Source: Gracilariopsis chorda
Lineage: Eukaryota; Rhodophyta; Florideophyceae; Gracilariales; Gracilariaceae
Direction of reading: 5' to 3'
DNA: 64,000 nucleotides
Assembly (NCBI GenBank): GCA_003194525.1
Contig: NBIV01000059.1
Location: 234,847 to 298,846, forward strand
Numbering within the stretch: position 1 is the first letter of the stretch; every line of letters starts with the position of its first letter. Shown here piece after piece: positions 45,121 through 55,263 of this stretch. The notes beneath the pieces are model-generated. The model was given only the letters and a program-made list of their open reading frames with translations, did no database searches and had not been told where the DNA came from. A program made the position numbers and the translations under genes.

Positions 45121-45530
45121 CAACGCAGCTTTATGGCTTAGTCATCTTGAGCTTTCCGGGAGGCGTCCATTGGGGCGTAGCCATGGGATGTATTCACTTC
45201 ACTTCGTCCGTCAAAAGTGTGGACTTTGTGTACGGTGTGACCCCATCGTTGGTCAGGTCGACAGCAGCGTTGATGCAACCTGCTGACGGGCTTGCGTTGC
45301 TCGCCACCAGTTTCTGTGCAGCCTATGCATATTACTATGTTCGCTTCGAAGTGCCGGGCAGTGCGCCGCCACGGTACCTGCGTCTGAGAGACCAGTTTTC
45401 AATTGCAGCCATCGGTGGGTGTTGCTTGAGCTACCTGGCGATGACGCAAAAGCTTGCGGAAGCCCAATCTCCGCAATCGCTGATTCAAGACGGTGATGAA
45501 GATGAGTTGAAGCGCCAGTTGAACAGATGA
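45121..45530 (+). CDS. C-terminal part of a DUF3429/TMEM69-like membrane protein
   Basis: The frame ends at 45530 and begins, by my reading, after a splice acceptor ('ctttttaccgcgag') at about 45120. 'LYGLVILSFPGGVHWGVAMG' is the hallmark of DUF3429 (normally Y-G-A-x-I-L-S-F-L-G-G-x-H-W-G). It is followed by 'VYGVTPSLVRSTAALM' and hydrophobic helices ('LALLATSFCAAYAYYYV'), then 'LRLRDQFSIAAIGGCC' and a charged tail. The family has several membrane helices and occurs in bacteria and mitochondria. Its function is not established. The N-terminal part is not visible in the 200 bp upstream, so either an upstream exon lies further away or the gene is truncated by the surrounding transposons. Confidence 0.5.
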
Positions 45531-46420
45531 GATGTTTGTTCTAGGTGGTACGCTTTAAGCTAGTACATACAGCGTCTAAGGTTTTCATAAAGCATGCAGA
45601 TGAGCAACAGTAACGTCGGAGAGATTGAAGCGATGGCTCTTCTACAAACGCTTTGGCCTTCGTTTTGATGGGGGTGGAGATGGTTGAGGCGAAGCCCTGG
45701 ACCGGAAATCAGGGCCATACACGAAGTTTATGGTGCCGTTTTTGTCGCACGAGTAGAGTTGACAAGAAGATTGACGAATGATTCTCCAGCCTTGGCCGCT
45801 CAACACATCGGTCGAATTATCACTAAGATAGGCAGCTTTGAGTTTATGTCCGGTTTTCGAGTGGTCGAAAATGACTAATTGATAGTTTGTATGGTCTGCG
45901 GAGTGCTTGAAGTCAGTTATAACTCCATCTAAGATGGGTGTGCCGTGTTCTCTTTTTTGGGTTTGCCGTGTTCTCTTATTTTTGCAGGAGAATTCAGGGG
46001 CACTTGTTTAGAGATATGTTTTTCGGCGTGTCGTCGGCAATGTAATCGATGGTTTCACACTTTGACTCGGCCACGCAATCAGCCTGAATATGAACAAAAT
46101 CACGTCTGTTACTACATTTTACGAATGGAACTAATAAATGTAATCAATCCCTACGCATTATTAGGATTTGTTCCCATTGTTGTCAGCAAGGGCAGTGATT
46201 CATTTCAATCTGTTCCTCTCAACTCTTTTTATACTCTCCCTCTCCCAATCTTGCTTCCGCAAACGTAAGTTCGTCTCATGGCTTCGTTTTGTTCTCGATA
46301 TGAGTCACAGCAGACGTCGATTGCTCAGCAGCCGGCCTTGAGCTTTCCATCACTCCTTCCACCCCTTCTACCTCTTCCTCATGGGTTAAAATAGCTCCTG
46401 GCTGACTCAAAGAACTTCAT
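45531..46420. other. No supported gene
   Basis: Frames of 64-107 aa on + lack domain support. A near-duplicate 'gccgtgttctcttttttgg / gccgtgttctcttatttttg' occurs at about 45940-45985. Confidence 0.4.
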
Positions 46421-46429
46421 ACTCGCGTA

Positions 46430-47160
46430 TTAAAATTTCGCAGAGGAGGGCTTCTTGGATTGCGACTTTGACGCAGATATTCCACTTGCAGCACCATGAG
46501 CGACAGTATCGTACTCTCCAGCTCCTCCCTCATGACTAGAGCTTCCCGAATAATCAACATACTATCCTGAGCACCTTAGAAGATCTTCGTCTGCCCTGGA
46601 AGTCTCTAAACCAAGCAATACCGCTCCAATACTAACGCACTTTCTGTCTCGATCGCTAAGCTTATAACATCTTTGTCCAACCTCTGTATCCACAAATCCC
46701 TTAACTTTGGGATTGCTTTTATTATAGTTTGCAATCAGAAGCGATAGTAAAGTACGAAAGCCATTTCATAAGGCTCTGAGGTAGGTGCCAGGGCGAAAAG
46801 AGATTGGCAAGTTCTCGAGAGAAATTGTTTAGTCAAAAATCTGCTCAAGAGTTTCTCTCGGGCGAAGTGTATCATCATTGTAACCCTTTTCAATGACATT
46901 GACGCATGCATCCGTTGGTTTCAATTTCATATCCAGCTGAGCTCTTTTAGTGACAGGCTGCAACGCACTCAAAACGCAGGGCGACAATCTGGCTCATCCC
47001 GAATCAGCAACATTAACCACGCAAACTCGGATATTGTAAACGGTTTTTGTTTAACCTTCTTCGCGACCTGCTTCTTCTTACTTCTTTCATCGGGTTCAAG
47101 GCCAAATTCCGTAGACGTCGAGGTTTTTGGATTCTTGGACGGAGTTACAGAACCTTTCGA
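46430..47160 (-). pseudogene. Unassigned decayed minus-strand gene
   Basis: Starting near 47160 one frame reads 'PSKGSVTPSKNPKTSTST', 'ERSKKKQVAKKVKQ' and 'FTISEFAWLMLLIRDEPDCR', then a stop. Later pieces in other frames include 'NPKVKGFVDTEVGQRCYKLS' and near the end 'SMLIIREALVMREELESTIL' and 'LSLMVLQVEYLRQSRNPR'. The layout (basic, disordered start, short helical motif, helical C-terminus) recalls transposon accessory DNA-binding proteins, but the assignment is a guess. Confidence 0.35.
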
Positions 47161-48887
47161 AGGACTACTAACCTTTCATTTAGAACGTTGGCTTGTGGTT
47201 TTCTTCCCACGCGGAAGGAATTCTGAAAAGCGCATGACTCTCTCTGTGGCATCTGCGGATGGCATCCTAGCTATATCGCTCAACGCGGCCATGCCAGGGA
47301 TTGGACGAGATGAGAATAGCACTAACCTAGCGCTTCAAGAACTGTGTATGCTCCTACTCTTTTCCTTCCATTATTTTGGTTACGGTGGAGGGTTGTTTGT
47401 TTTCACCTTTTCCTTATATGAAGCACATTATCTGTGCAATAAGAAAATTTTTACCAGATACACTGGTTTGAAAGTGATCACCGACACTCCAGAACGCCAA
47501 AATGTCACCTAGCGTTTTGACAGTATGAATGCAGACAAAAATTTACGGTTTGTGCATTTCAGAGTCGCTGAACGGCTTATAACTTGAGGAAGGAGCGCTG
47601 GCAATGAGAGTTTTGTTGAAAGGCCCTCAAATGCTTGGGAGATCTTCACAAATTCGTAACCTTGCGCAAAAGAGGAAGCATTTAGAAAAAAGTTGTAGGT
47701 TGCACGCTAGTGACAGGAAGACAGGGAGCGCAGAACAACAATTGTAAGAACGTAGATTCACGTCAACGAGATTATAGTACACCGGTTTTCCTCTACTTCA
47801 AAAGACTGCATTTTACGTGACACAAGACGCGATGTGACGGCATGGTAGATTCAATCCCCGTGATTGAATTTAGCATGATTTGGTTTCTATTAAACATTCC
47901 AAAACGTTTTCAAAACGTTTTCTATCGCTTGAATAGTAAAGTACTACACACCCCATTTTACATCGTGCAAAAGGCACCTCCGATGCTCCTAGTCTGAATG
48001 CTTATTGGAAATGCTAGAGTTCTCCGCAACGTACTTGGTTTTGTTGCAAACATAAAGATTTAAATGCTGTCTGCAAAGTAGAACACCCAGATGTGGTTTA
48101 GCAATTTGTATAGTGAGTTGATGTTGACGTCTGATTTTGATGTCTGATGTTGAGATCAACATCAGAAATCAGCAACACACGATCATAGCCTCGATTTTTG
48201 CCCCCCACTGCGGCAGTGCAATCTTACGAAAGCTGTTACGATTGTGGTAAGCCACAATATTATCCCCTGCTACCGACAACGGTATTCAACGTTGATAATC
48301 TACACAACAAATTGATACAAGCACTCAAACCAACTCCCCCAATTCATCTTAGTTATAACCGACAGCACTATGTTTAACCATGCGTCATTTTTGCTGACCA
48401 CGCACTTCAACTGTACCAAGCCAGGAGAGTAAACGGTACCACGTTGGTGGCAGTAGCGGGAAAATGGGGAGTGGAGTCTTCATATCTATGGAGGCGAAGT
48501 GGAAATTGCAAAAATTACAGCTGTAAAGAGGTGGGTTACAAAGTTGATGATTGAAAAGAGATATATAACACAACAGTGAAGACAGTGGGTCACTCCTAAA
48601 AACACAAATCGCAAAATGCGTGTACTCAAATTGATAGCATTTGCACCAAAAGAGTGTGCGCAAACCGCTCAAAGTGGTTATGCCACCCACTCGTCAGACA
48701 GATTACTCCAATGTAGCAAATATCAAATTTTGGGGCGCAATAAGAGAAAGCGCGCTACGCATACTCTGAGCGTTGAGAACGACCTTCTTGAAAGGCGGGC
48801 TTACGTACCATTTACCACCAAACACCCGCCCCTCCCTTCCCCCTCCCGCCTCCCTGTGGTTTCAAGTCCGGAACCGTTGCCCTTCAT
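47161..48887. other. No supported gene, A/T-rich
   Basis: Includes a 125-aa plus frame at 47135-47512 that overlaps the minus remnant and is unsupported. A/T-rich 47.5-48.4 kb. The stretch just before 48888 is C-rich and probably the 5' leader of the next gene. Confidence 0.4.
48143..48166. repeat. Perfect 11-bp inverted repeat, 2-nt loop
   Basis: 'tctgatgttga', then 'ga', then 'tcaacatcaga'. Partial copies of 'gatgttga' and 'gtctgat' stand just upstream (48119-48135). It may be a transposon tip or a chance hairpin. Confidence 0.8.
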
Positions 48888-49925
48888 ATGGCTCCAGCAG
48901 ACATCCCTTTTCACTCCGCTTCACCGACTTCCGGATTTGCTTCAACCACTCCCGTTGAAGAACCTCTATCTGTCGATTCTTCTCCGCAGCCCCCCACTAC
49001 CCCGGCGCCATTGCTGGGCGCTTCTCAACCGCCTCCACGCACTGCCGGTGCCGTGCTTTCGCAGAATGCGCCTTCTGCACGCGCAAATTCTACAGCGGCT
49101 TCGCAGTCCCGTTCCCAGGCATATGGACTTGGAAATGGTGGTCATACTCCTACTATTGCTCATCGCTCGAGACCTCGACCTCGTCAGCGAGGCGGCCGCC
49201 GTTCTGGTTCTAGTCGAGGTACCGGCTTCACGCAAAAAGAAGTCAAAAGTGTATTAAATGTAATTGAGAAGTATCTACCTCTTTGTAGAGAGGAGTGGGA
49301 TATGGTTGCAAAAGAGCACGGCGAGATATTTTTCGTAGAAAACCGCACTGTGGATAGTATCAAGCGTAAGTTTGCTACACTCCACCGTCGTAAAATTCCA
49401 ACCGGCGATCCACGGATGCCGGATGACGTGCGACGAGCTAAGCGTTTACGCTTTCGTATGTGCGAGAGAGCTGACATAGGCGAAGGTGCAGGTGCAGAAG
49501 AGACTATTGGTGGAATTCTACCGAGCAGTGATGACGAAGCTGATGACACAATGGACGCCGATGAAAACGAGCTCGCTGCCCCGAACTCGCCAAATGTTGA
49601 GCACGTTCCCGCCACCCCGAGCAACAATCTCGCTGATTCTATTGATAGTCCACGCCCGACTATGGGAGTGCGCCCCATCGTCTTCAAGAGGTCCCAAGCT
49701 CGTCTCTCACGCACATCAAGGGAAACCGAAGGAGATAATTTTTACCAGCTTTTTCAAATGTCGCTGTTGCAAGAGCAACAGCGTAGAGAGGAGGATATGA
49801 GGTGTTGTCGAGAGGATCGAGAAGAGAACAGAAGGAGAGCTCAAGAAGAGGCTACACGACACCAGCAGCTTATGGAAATGATGACCATGCTTGTAGCTCA
49901 AAACGCTCGCGCTAAAGAACTTTAG
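48888..49925 (+). CDS. Myb/SANT-like protein (DUF6818 type), Harbinger partner
   Basis: 345 aa, uninterrupted, ATG at 48888. The N-terminal ~110 residues are Pro/Ala/Ser-rich and end in an Arg-rich patch ('RSRPRPRQRGGRRSGSSRG') that could serve as nuclear signal and DNA contact. Residues ~112-180 form the SANT-like domain: 'GFTQKEVKSVLNVIEKYLPL', 'EEWDMVAKEHGEIF', 'RTVDSIKRKFATLHRRKIPT' and 'DDVRRAKRLRFRMCERAD', matching the DUF6818 pattern. An acidic middle follows, then an Arg/Glu-rich coiled coil (residues ~290-345). Such genes are found in Harbinger-type transposons beside the nuclease. Here the stop codon overlaps that of the opposing transposase. Intact, unlike its partner. Confidence 0.75.
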   Translation: MAPADIPFHSASPTSGFASTTPVEEPLSVDSSPQPPTTPAPLLGASQPPPRTAGAVLSQNAPSARANSTAASQSRSQAYGLGNGGHTPTIAHRSRPRPRQRGGRRSGSSRGTGFTQKEVKSVLNVIEKYLPLCREEWDMVAKEHGEIFFVENRTVDSIKRKFATLHRRKIPTGDPRMPDDVRRAKRLRFRMCERADIGEGAGAEETIGGILPSSDDEADDTMDADENELAAPNSPNVEHVPATPSNNLADSIDSPRPTMGVRPIVFKRSQARLSRTSRETEGDNFYQLFQMSLLQEQQRREEDMRCCREDREENRRRAQEEATRHQQLMEMMTMLVAQNARAKEL

Positions 49926-51268
49926 ATATGTAGCGATTCGTGCAAGAAAAAGTTAGCTTCTGCACTAAGATGCGGCATATACGATAATAAGATTTGATTG
50001 ATACCAACCATACGAGCTCTAAAGTTGAAGAGTAGGACGGTACAGTATAGAATTAGCTTTCGTTCTCCGTGTTCTTCATAAACGAGTCGATCCTTCATTC
50101 TTGGGAATGAGCCTTGAAAAGCCCTCATACCCCACTCCGACGCTTGTCTTACAGAAGTTGCTTGTCTCAACAGAACGACTTCGGCCGCACCATCTGCCCT
50201 AGTTTCATCTTGAGCGGATTTGATGAGAAACGGATAGTCTCCTTTTGAAAACGCAGAATCTACCACACATCGGCCCCTGTAGTTCCTGTAGCAATCTTCA
50301 AGTTTTTTGTATACTCCGCCCCATTCTGCTATTTGTGAGTCATGCATACATCCAGGTGCATTTATTGCGCATGATACGATAGTCACCGACGGTGCAAAAA
50401 CAAAGACGTTACCAACGTAGTGGTCATGAGTCCAGCCGTTGTAAAACATGTTTTGAATTACGAAGTCCCCAGACTGCTCTAAGTACAGCTTGAGGCCATC
50501 CGCTACAGCGTACACATTTTGTAGAGACATGTACCTAGTGGAAAAGGCAGTCTTATACTGTTCCATCTCGTGTTGATCCGGCATCCGTACTTGTGCCCGG
50601 CTGTCCCTTGAAAGTACACGAAGTAGAAGCCTTCTCCCGAAGGGAATGAAAATTGAACACACAGACGATGTAATGCCAAAGAGCATGCATAACGTAAACA
50701 TCGATCCGCGTGTTCTGTGCCATGCAAGAACCAACCCCAAACACTGAGTCGCGGACATACTTCTCGGCCTCCCCCTTGTGCAATTCATTAAGGCGATGAT
50801 TCTGATGACTCCATCTTCCGATTAGGGAGTAAATCTGCCATATAGTGGAGCAAACTGCTGTAGTATAGCAACAAACGTGTAATGGTCAAAGCCGGTCACC
50901 GTTATCAAAGATTGATCGCACATCGACTGAAGCAGCACCATAAACGGGGAAATGGCAGGACTTTGTAAAACCCGGCGAGTTACTCTGCAGTCTCGACGTC
51001 TTCTTCCTACAATCGTTAATAGATTTCGTAAGCCGATCCGTGGCACCTGGCGCTGACGGTGCGCTAGCATCGCGAGCAAGAGTGCAGATATAGAAGGCAT
51101 AGGGACGCTCGTACTCGGTGTCGTACTCGCACACAATTGTGTGCGAGAGTTGCCGAATTGGTACGGACTTTTCGTGCCCATTTCAGTCGTATCAAATCTG
51201 TCAATACGTATTTTGATATTTGAGTGCTGGTACAAATTTGTGTTTTTCGGAGCGACCCATAAGCTCAT
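49922..51268 (-). pseudogene. Harbinger DDE transposase, second lineage
   Basis: The main open frame (50788-49922) carries 'QCLGLVLAWHRTRGSMF', 'AVADGLKLYLEQSGD' (first Asp), 'FYNGWTHDHYVGNVFVFAP', 'PGCMHDSQIAEWGGVYKKL' (second Asp), 'CVVDSAFSKGDYPFLIKSA' and 'ATSVRQASEWGMRAFQGSFP' (Glu). All three catalytic residues are present. The N-terminal part lies in other frames at 51268-50822 ('SLITVTGFDHYTFVAILQQF', stop at 50822) and is joined by at least one shift near 50780. No intron-like boundary explains the break, so I treat it as a pseudogene. I could not find terminal inverted repeats for this element. Confidence 0.75.
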
Positions 51269-52090
51269 GCGCCTGCGAGTCTTGAAATATTTGCGATTTT
51301 GGCAAGCGTCGCTATCAAAATTGACACATGGTAATCACTGAAAGAGATTTCACAGCGAGAAACTCGCAATCCATTTAGTCTATGGACAGCACTGCTGTAT
51401 ATTGTAGGAGGGGAAAATTTCTCTGTTAACTCATTTGGGTGGATAGGGCCGGGACCCACGTCCAGCCACTGTGCACTGCAATGCCCTGCTTTTAGTTGAC
51501 GGCAATGGAAATTCACCGTTCTCAAAGGGTACATTTGGCAATGCAAGACTAGTATAAACAGAGAAATACTATTATGTAGTCGATGGAATTGAAACGTGCA
51601 GTTCCAGAACAGGCTTTATGAAACGATTGAAATGATATGCAATTTGTCAAAAAAAGTTCCATCACAGATGGAAGGCCTCGACATATCTGCCTTGTCATCC
51701 AAACCACTCTCACGAGGGAGAGGGAGTAATATGGGACAAAGCCTCTGCCTCAATTCTTAGATCTATCCCTCACAGCCACTAAACCAGCTCAAAATCGTAC
51801 TGGACGTAGTAAAGTTTTATGCTCTTATCTGTTCACTGCGTTCATTCCACTTCTAGATCATGCACCTTTCCTTTGAAAGTCTCTGACCCAGCTCTCCTGA
51901 ATTTTAGTGCAGTCTTCTCGAAATTCTTTCTCTTGCGTGCTCTGCTCTTTTGCTTTTCGTCACTGTAGAACGATAATCAGTCGTTTTATCCATCTTCAGA
52001 CTTCTTTAGTCTTTTTTCTCTCTCATTTGCCCGTTTTCTGCCGCATCTGGAGCGTTCCCTCGCTCAGCAATTCGTTCTTTTGCTTTGCCC
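51269..52090. other. No supported gene
   Basis: Short frames only. The minus strand at 52095-51910, joined to 62014 and beyond across the gypsy insertion, gives short Lys/Arg/Glu-rich frames ('KAKERIAERGNAPDAAENG'), which may be part of a gene the retrotransposon interrupted. Weak evidence. Confidence 0.35.
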
Positions 52091-52095
52091 ATTTT

Positions 52096-52922
52096 TGTGG
52101 TGCAATGCCCCAAAGGGGAAAAAAACCGAAAGACGTTCGGGATCTTCCTCTCACGAGGTGAGCCCAGTTGGGTAGAGCCCTCCCAGAGGTGTCACAGCAA
52201 AGCCGGTTTGTAAGACCAGGGACACCTGTCGCGACTCGCGCAGGGAGGTGAAGGCGAAGAATCGGTATCCGCGTGAGCGGGGTGTGATCCTCAGCAGCGG
52301 TATGTTTCCACGTAAGTGGGGGTGTGTGAGCGGATGCGCACACGAGGGCCGTGGATAGCGGGAGGTGCTACCCTAAAAAGGGGAAAAAGGAAGGGCGAAG
52401 AGGAGGAAGACAGGACGATGTGAGTCGCGAGAGCGACGAACAGATACGGCAATGCCGGTGGGCAGGACTCCCTATACAGGGCAAAACACCAATATGATTG
52501 GAACAATTATACTCCCAAGGATGGGCTTCTTTAGATGTGCAAGGGGGTTAGATGTCCCGTGGTTTACGGCGTTTCCCTCCAAGGAGGAGTACAGTACGCG
52601 CGCAAGCGGCAACAACTAGAGCCAATTCCCCAGGTTGGGTTCCCTTGTTGGGGAAGGTTTACTGGTGCGACGGCAGTGCGCCGTCGCACTAAGTACTAGC
52701 TTCCCAGAAATGGGTGTGAAAATAACAAATAATATTAACTAAAATACTCCACATTTCGTGGCAACATCCACTACTGTGGCCAACCGCCAAGTGACCCAAA
52801 ACCGTGTCCCACGTGTCCATACCCACCATTGTGGGGCGTATTTCATACACACACTACACAACCGATAATATCGGGAAAACGATGAAGTACCAGGAATCCC
52901 CCCCTGAGGGCGTTGCACTACA
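52096..52922 (-). repeat. 3' LTR of the gypsy element
   Basis: 827 bp. In the coding orientation it starts 'TGTAGTGCAACG' and ends 'CATTGCACCACA'. Nearly identical to 61195-62008. It contains many short inverted repeats such as 'ccccaaagggg' at 52108-52118. Confidence 0.95.
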
Positions 52923-52936
52923 TATCCCCCCCTTAA
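52923..52936 (-). other. Polypurine tract
   Basis: In the coding orientation 'ttaagggggggata' directly abuts the TG of the 3' LTR, as expected for the plus-strand primer of reverse transcription. Confidence 0.85.
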
Positions 52937-53178
52937 GACGGGAAAACGACCGCAGAAGCGGAAGGTTCCCAGACGAAAATGGGTGATAAAAACGCGTGCC
53001 CCGTCTCCGGTTCGTCTCTCCTGGCATAGCCAGCTATTGTAGTATAGTGTTGTGGGGAGCTAGCTGCTCCCTTGAATAAACTTTCCCGTTTAGAACGGTG
53101 CTTCTCGGTTGAGTTCCCCGTCTTCAACGGACCTTGCCTTTGTATCCTTTCCTATCGCTCTCCGCTCGCGCGGCAACG

Positions 53179-55263
53179 TTACCCAACTTGGGCATTAACC
53201 AGCGTGGCTGGGGCTGCAGTTCCCGTTTGACAGTGGTATCGCAGGACCTGCGACCGTGGGAGGTGTTCAATTGGCTCCCACGTATCCCCACTGGGGTTGT
53301 ACCCGTACCAGCGGACGCGGTATTGTAGAATACCATCCTGGTCCCAGGTGTGTCCGACAAGTCGGTCTACTACGAATTCTCGTTCGTAGACCTGCCGGCC
53401 GTGCCGGGTGGTGGTTGTATTTCCTTGTGGGGGCTGCCCGCTGTGCGGTATAATGCCCCTTAGCAGGGTGTTCGGCGATAACTCCGGCGTTGCCGTGCGC
53501 TGTGATAGCGGTCGCTGCTCATGCGGGAAGATATTTCTCAAGAGAGTGTGTGGTGCCATGGTTTTCACCGGCAAGTCATTCCCCATTGGGGCAGGTTCAT
53601 TTCCGCTTTCGCGGTATTGCGGGCGAACCGCCAGTCGGCGGGGGACTTGGGCTCCGCCTTCGCGGTTGAGCTCACGAACCACGAGTTTGCGGGAAGATGA
53701 CCGCTCCTGTGGAATCGGCATTCCCACAATCCCCTGGTGGGTCCCGTGCGACACGGTGATTGGGTGGCAAACCGCCTCCCTGCCAGGCGCACGAGCGCTC
53801 TGCACCATACTTTCCGGTGATGCCGTGGTGTCCCCAGCTACTGACGGGCTGCCTGGGGCTAACTCCGATACACCGGTATTTTGGTCAAAATTCCCCTTTG
53901 GGGGGTGCCGGGCAGGTGCCGATGACACCCTTTTCAGGGGCTTGGCCGCTAAGTGCGGTGCACCGTCTCCACGCGGAGGAGCAGCGTCCGGTATGACCGG
54001 TTTCGAGCGTGGGATGGCGCGCGTTTTTTCCGAGTTCCTCGGTTCTTCGCCGCAGCGTTGCGGGGGTTGGCACAAATTATTCCCTGGCACGAGGGCTTCA
54101 ATTCCGTCGAGGACGGGAGGCGTTTCCGGCGCTTGCGGGCCAGGGCCTGAAGCTTCGGCTGCGGCTTGGCTGCCTTTTTCCCCAGGTTGGGTGTGGGGAT
54201 TTCCCAGCGGCGCTGGTGTATCTGGGCGCCTCTTCTCCGCAAGGCGCGGGTCTGATCGACATGAGTGAACCGCTTCCACAGGGACTTCCGCAAACGGCGG
54301 CTTCGAGGCATCGCCCTGCTCCGGGGATTGGGGGCAATCGTCACCATACTCCCTTATCGGGGATCCTTCCCTGACAGGGGTGTGCGGTAGTTGTGCTTCA
54401 ACTTCCCGTATAGCACGGTATATTTTCCGCGTTTGTGGCGATGCCTCCGGGGATGGATCGGGCGATTGCATTTCCGCTGCTGCGGTATTGGAGGGAGGCT
54501 TCTCGTTTTCACGTGACAAACGGTGTATTTGCCGCTTTTGCGGGACCTGCGCGTCTGGTTCCTGTTGCACAGCACTGCCCGGGAACGGGGGATTAGTGTC
54601 GCGTGACATACTCCGTGCTCCACGGTCAGTGTTCCGTATATTACGGTGTGTTTCCCGTTGCGACGGCGATATCGTTCCTCGAAAACGAGTGTTCTCCTCC
54701 CCCTCCTTAGACGGAGTGGCGGGATAAGGGATAACATTCCCCGCTTGGCGGGTATAAATGCGCGCCAATGGGGCGGGCGTGGTAGGAGCGGGCGCTGAGA
54801 GGCCCGAATTACCCGGCTGAGCCGGTGAATCCGATAGGGTCGGTAGGTCTGAGAATCCCCTGCTGGGGTGTGGTAGTACCGTAGGCCTAGTACTCCCGGA
54901 TGATTCCGGTGTTGCAGAGTCCGTAGAAACGGGGTTGCCTAGATCCAGGACTACCTCTGACGAGGGAGGAGGGGCAAGGACAACACGATCACGGGAAATC
55001 CGTTCGTGCGTGTCGCCCATCTCTACCACGACAGGGTCGGTGTTCACAGAGATGACCTTGAATGGTCCATCCGCCACAGGCAAGAGTTTATGGCGCTTCT
55101 CTCGTTCCGGGTTGTAGTATTCCTTCCTGATGAAGGCGTAGTTATTTGCCCGAATCGGGGACGGTTTTCCTCGCAAGCGAGCGTCAAAATCCCGCTTGTA
55201 AGCGGCTTGGGCCCGTGCCATAGACTTCCGCGCAGCGGGGACCAGCTTGGAAAGCCATTGCTT
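53179..55263 (-). pseudogene. Gypsy integrase tail, long linker and chromodomain
   Basis: Open frame 55221-53179 (680 aa) continues pol after a TGA at 55261-55263. It begins with the integrase C-terminal G-P-F/Y module ('AYKRDFDARLRG', 'KLLPVADGPFKVISVN'). About 500 residues of Pro/Ser/Thr-rich, mostly charged and apparently disordered sequence follow. A chromodomain closes the protein at about residues 610-660 ('YEREFVVDRLVGHTWDQDG', 'YRVRWYGYNPSGDTWEPIE'). It has the aromatic residues expected to bind methylated histone tails (Tyr/Phe, Trp, Tyr). In most chromoviruses the chromodomain follows integrase directly, so the linker is unusually long. The decayed copy at 2.6-5.26 kb has a matching space. 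Confidence 0.88.

Noticed and set aside
48143-48166. Inverted repeat as a transposon terminus or terminator
   Set aside because: Perfect 11-bp stem but no partner repeat or flanking duplication, so only listed as a repeat.
53408-54268. 286-aa plus frame
   Set aside because: Antisense to the gypsy linker. Pro/Ser-rich coding in one strand leaves Gly/Arg-rich frames open on the other.
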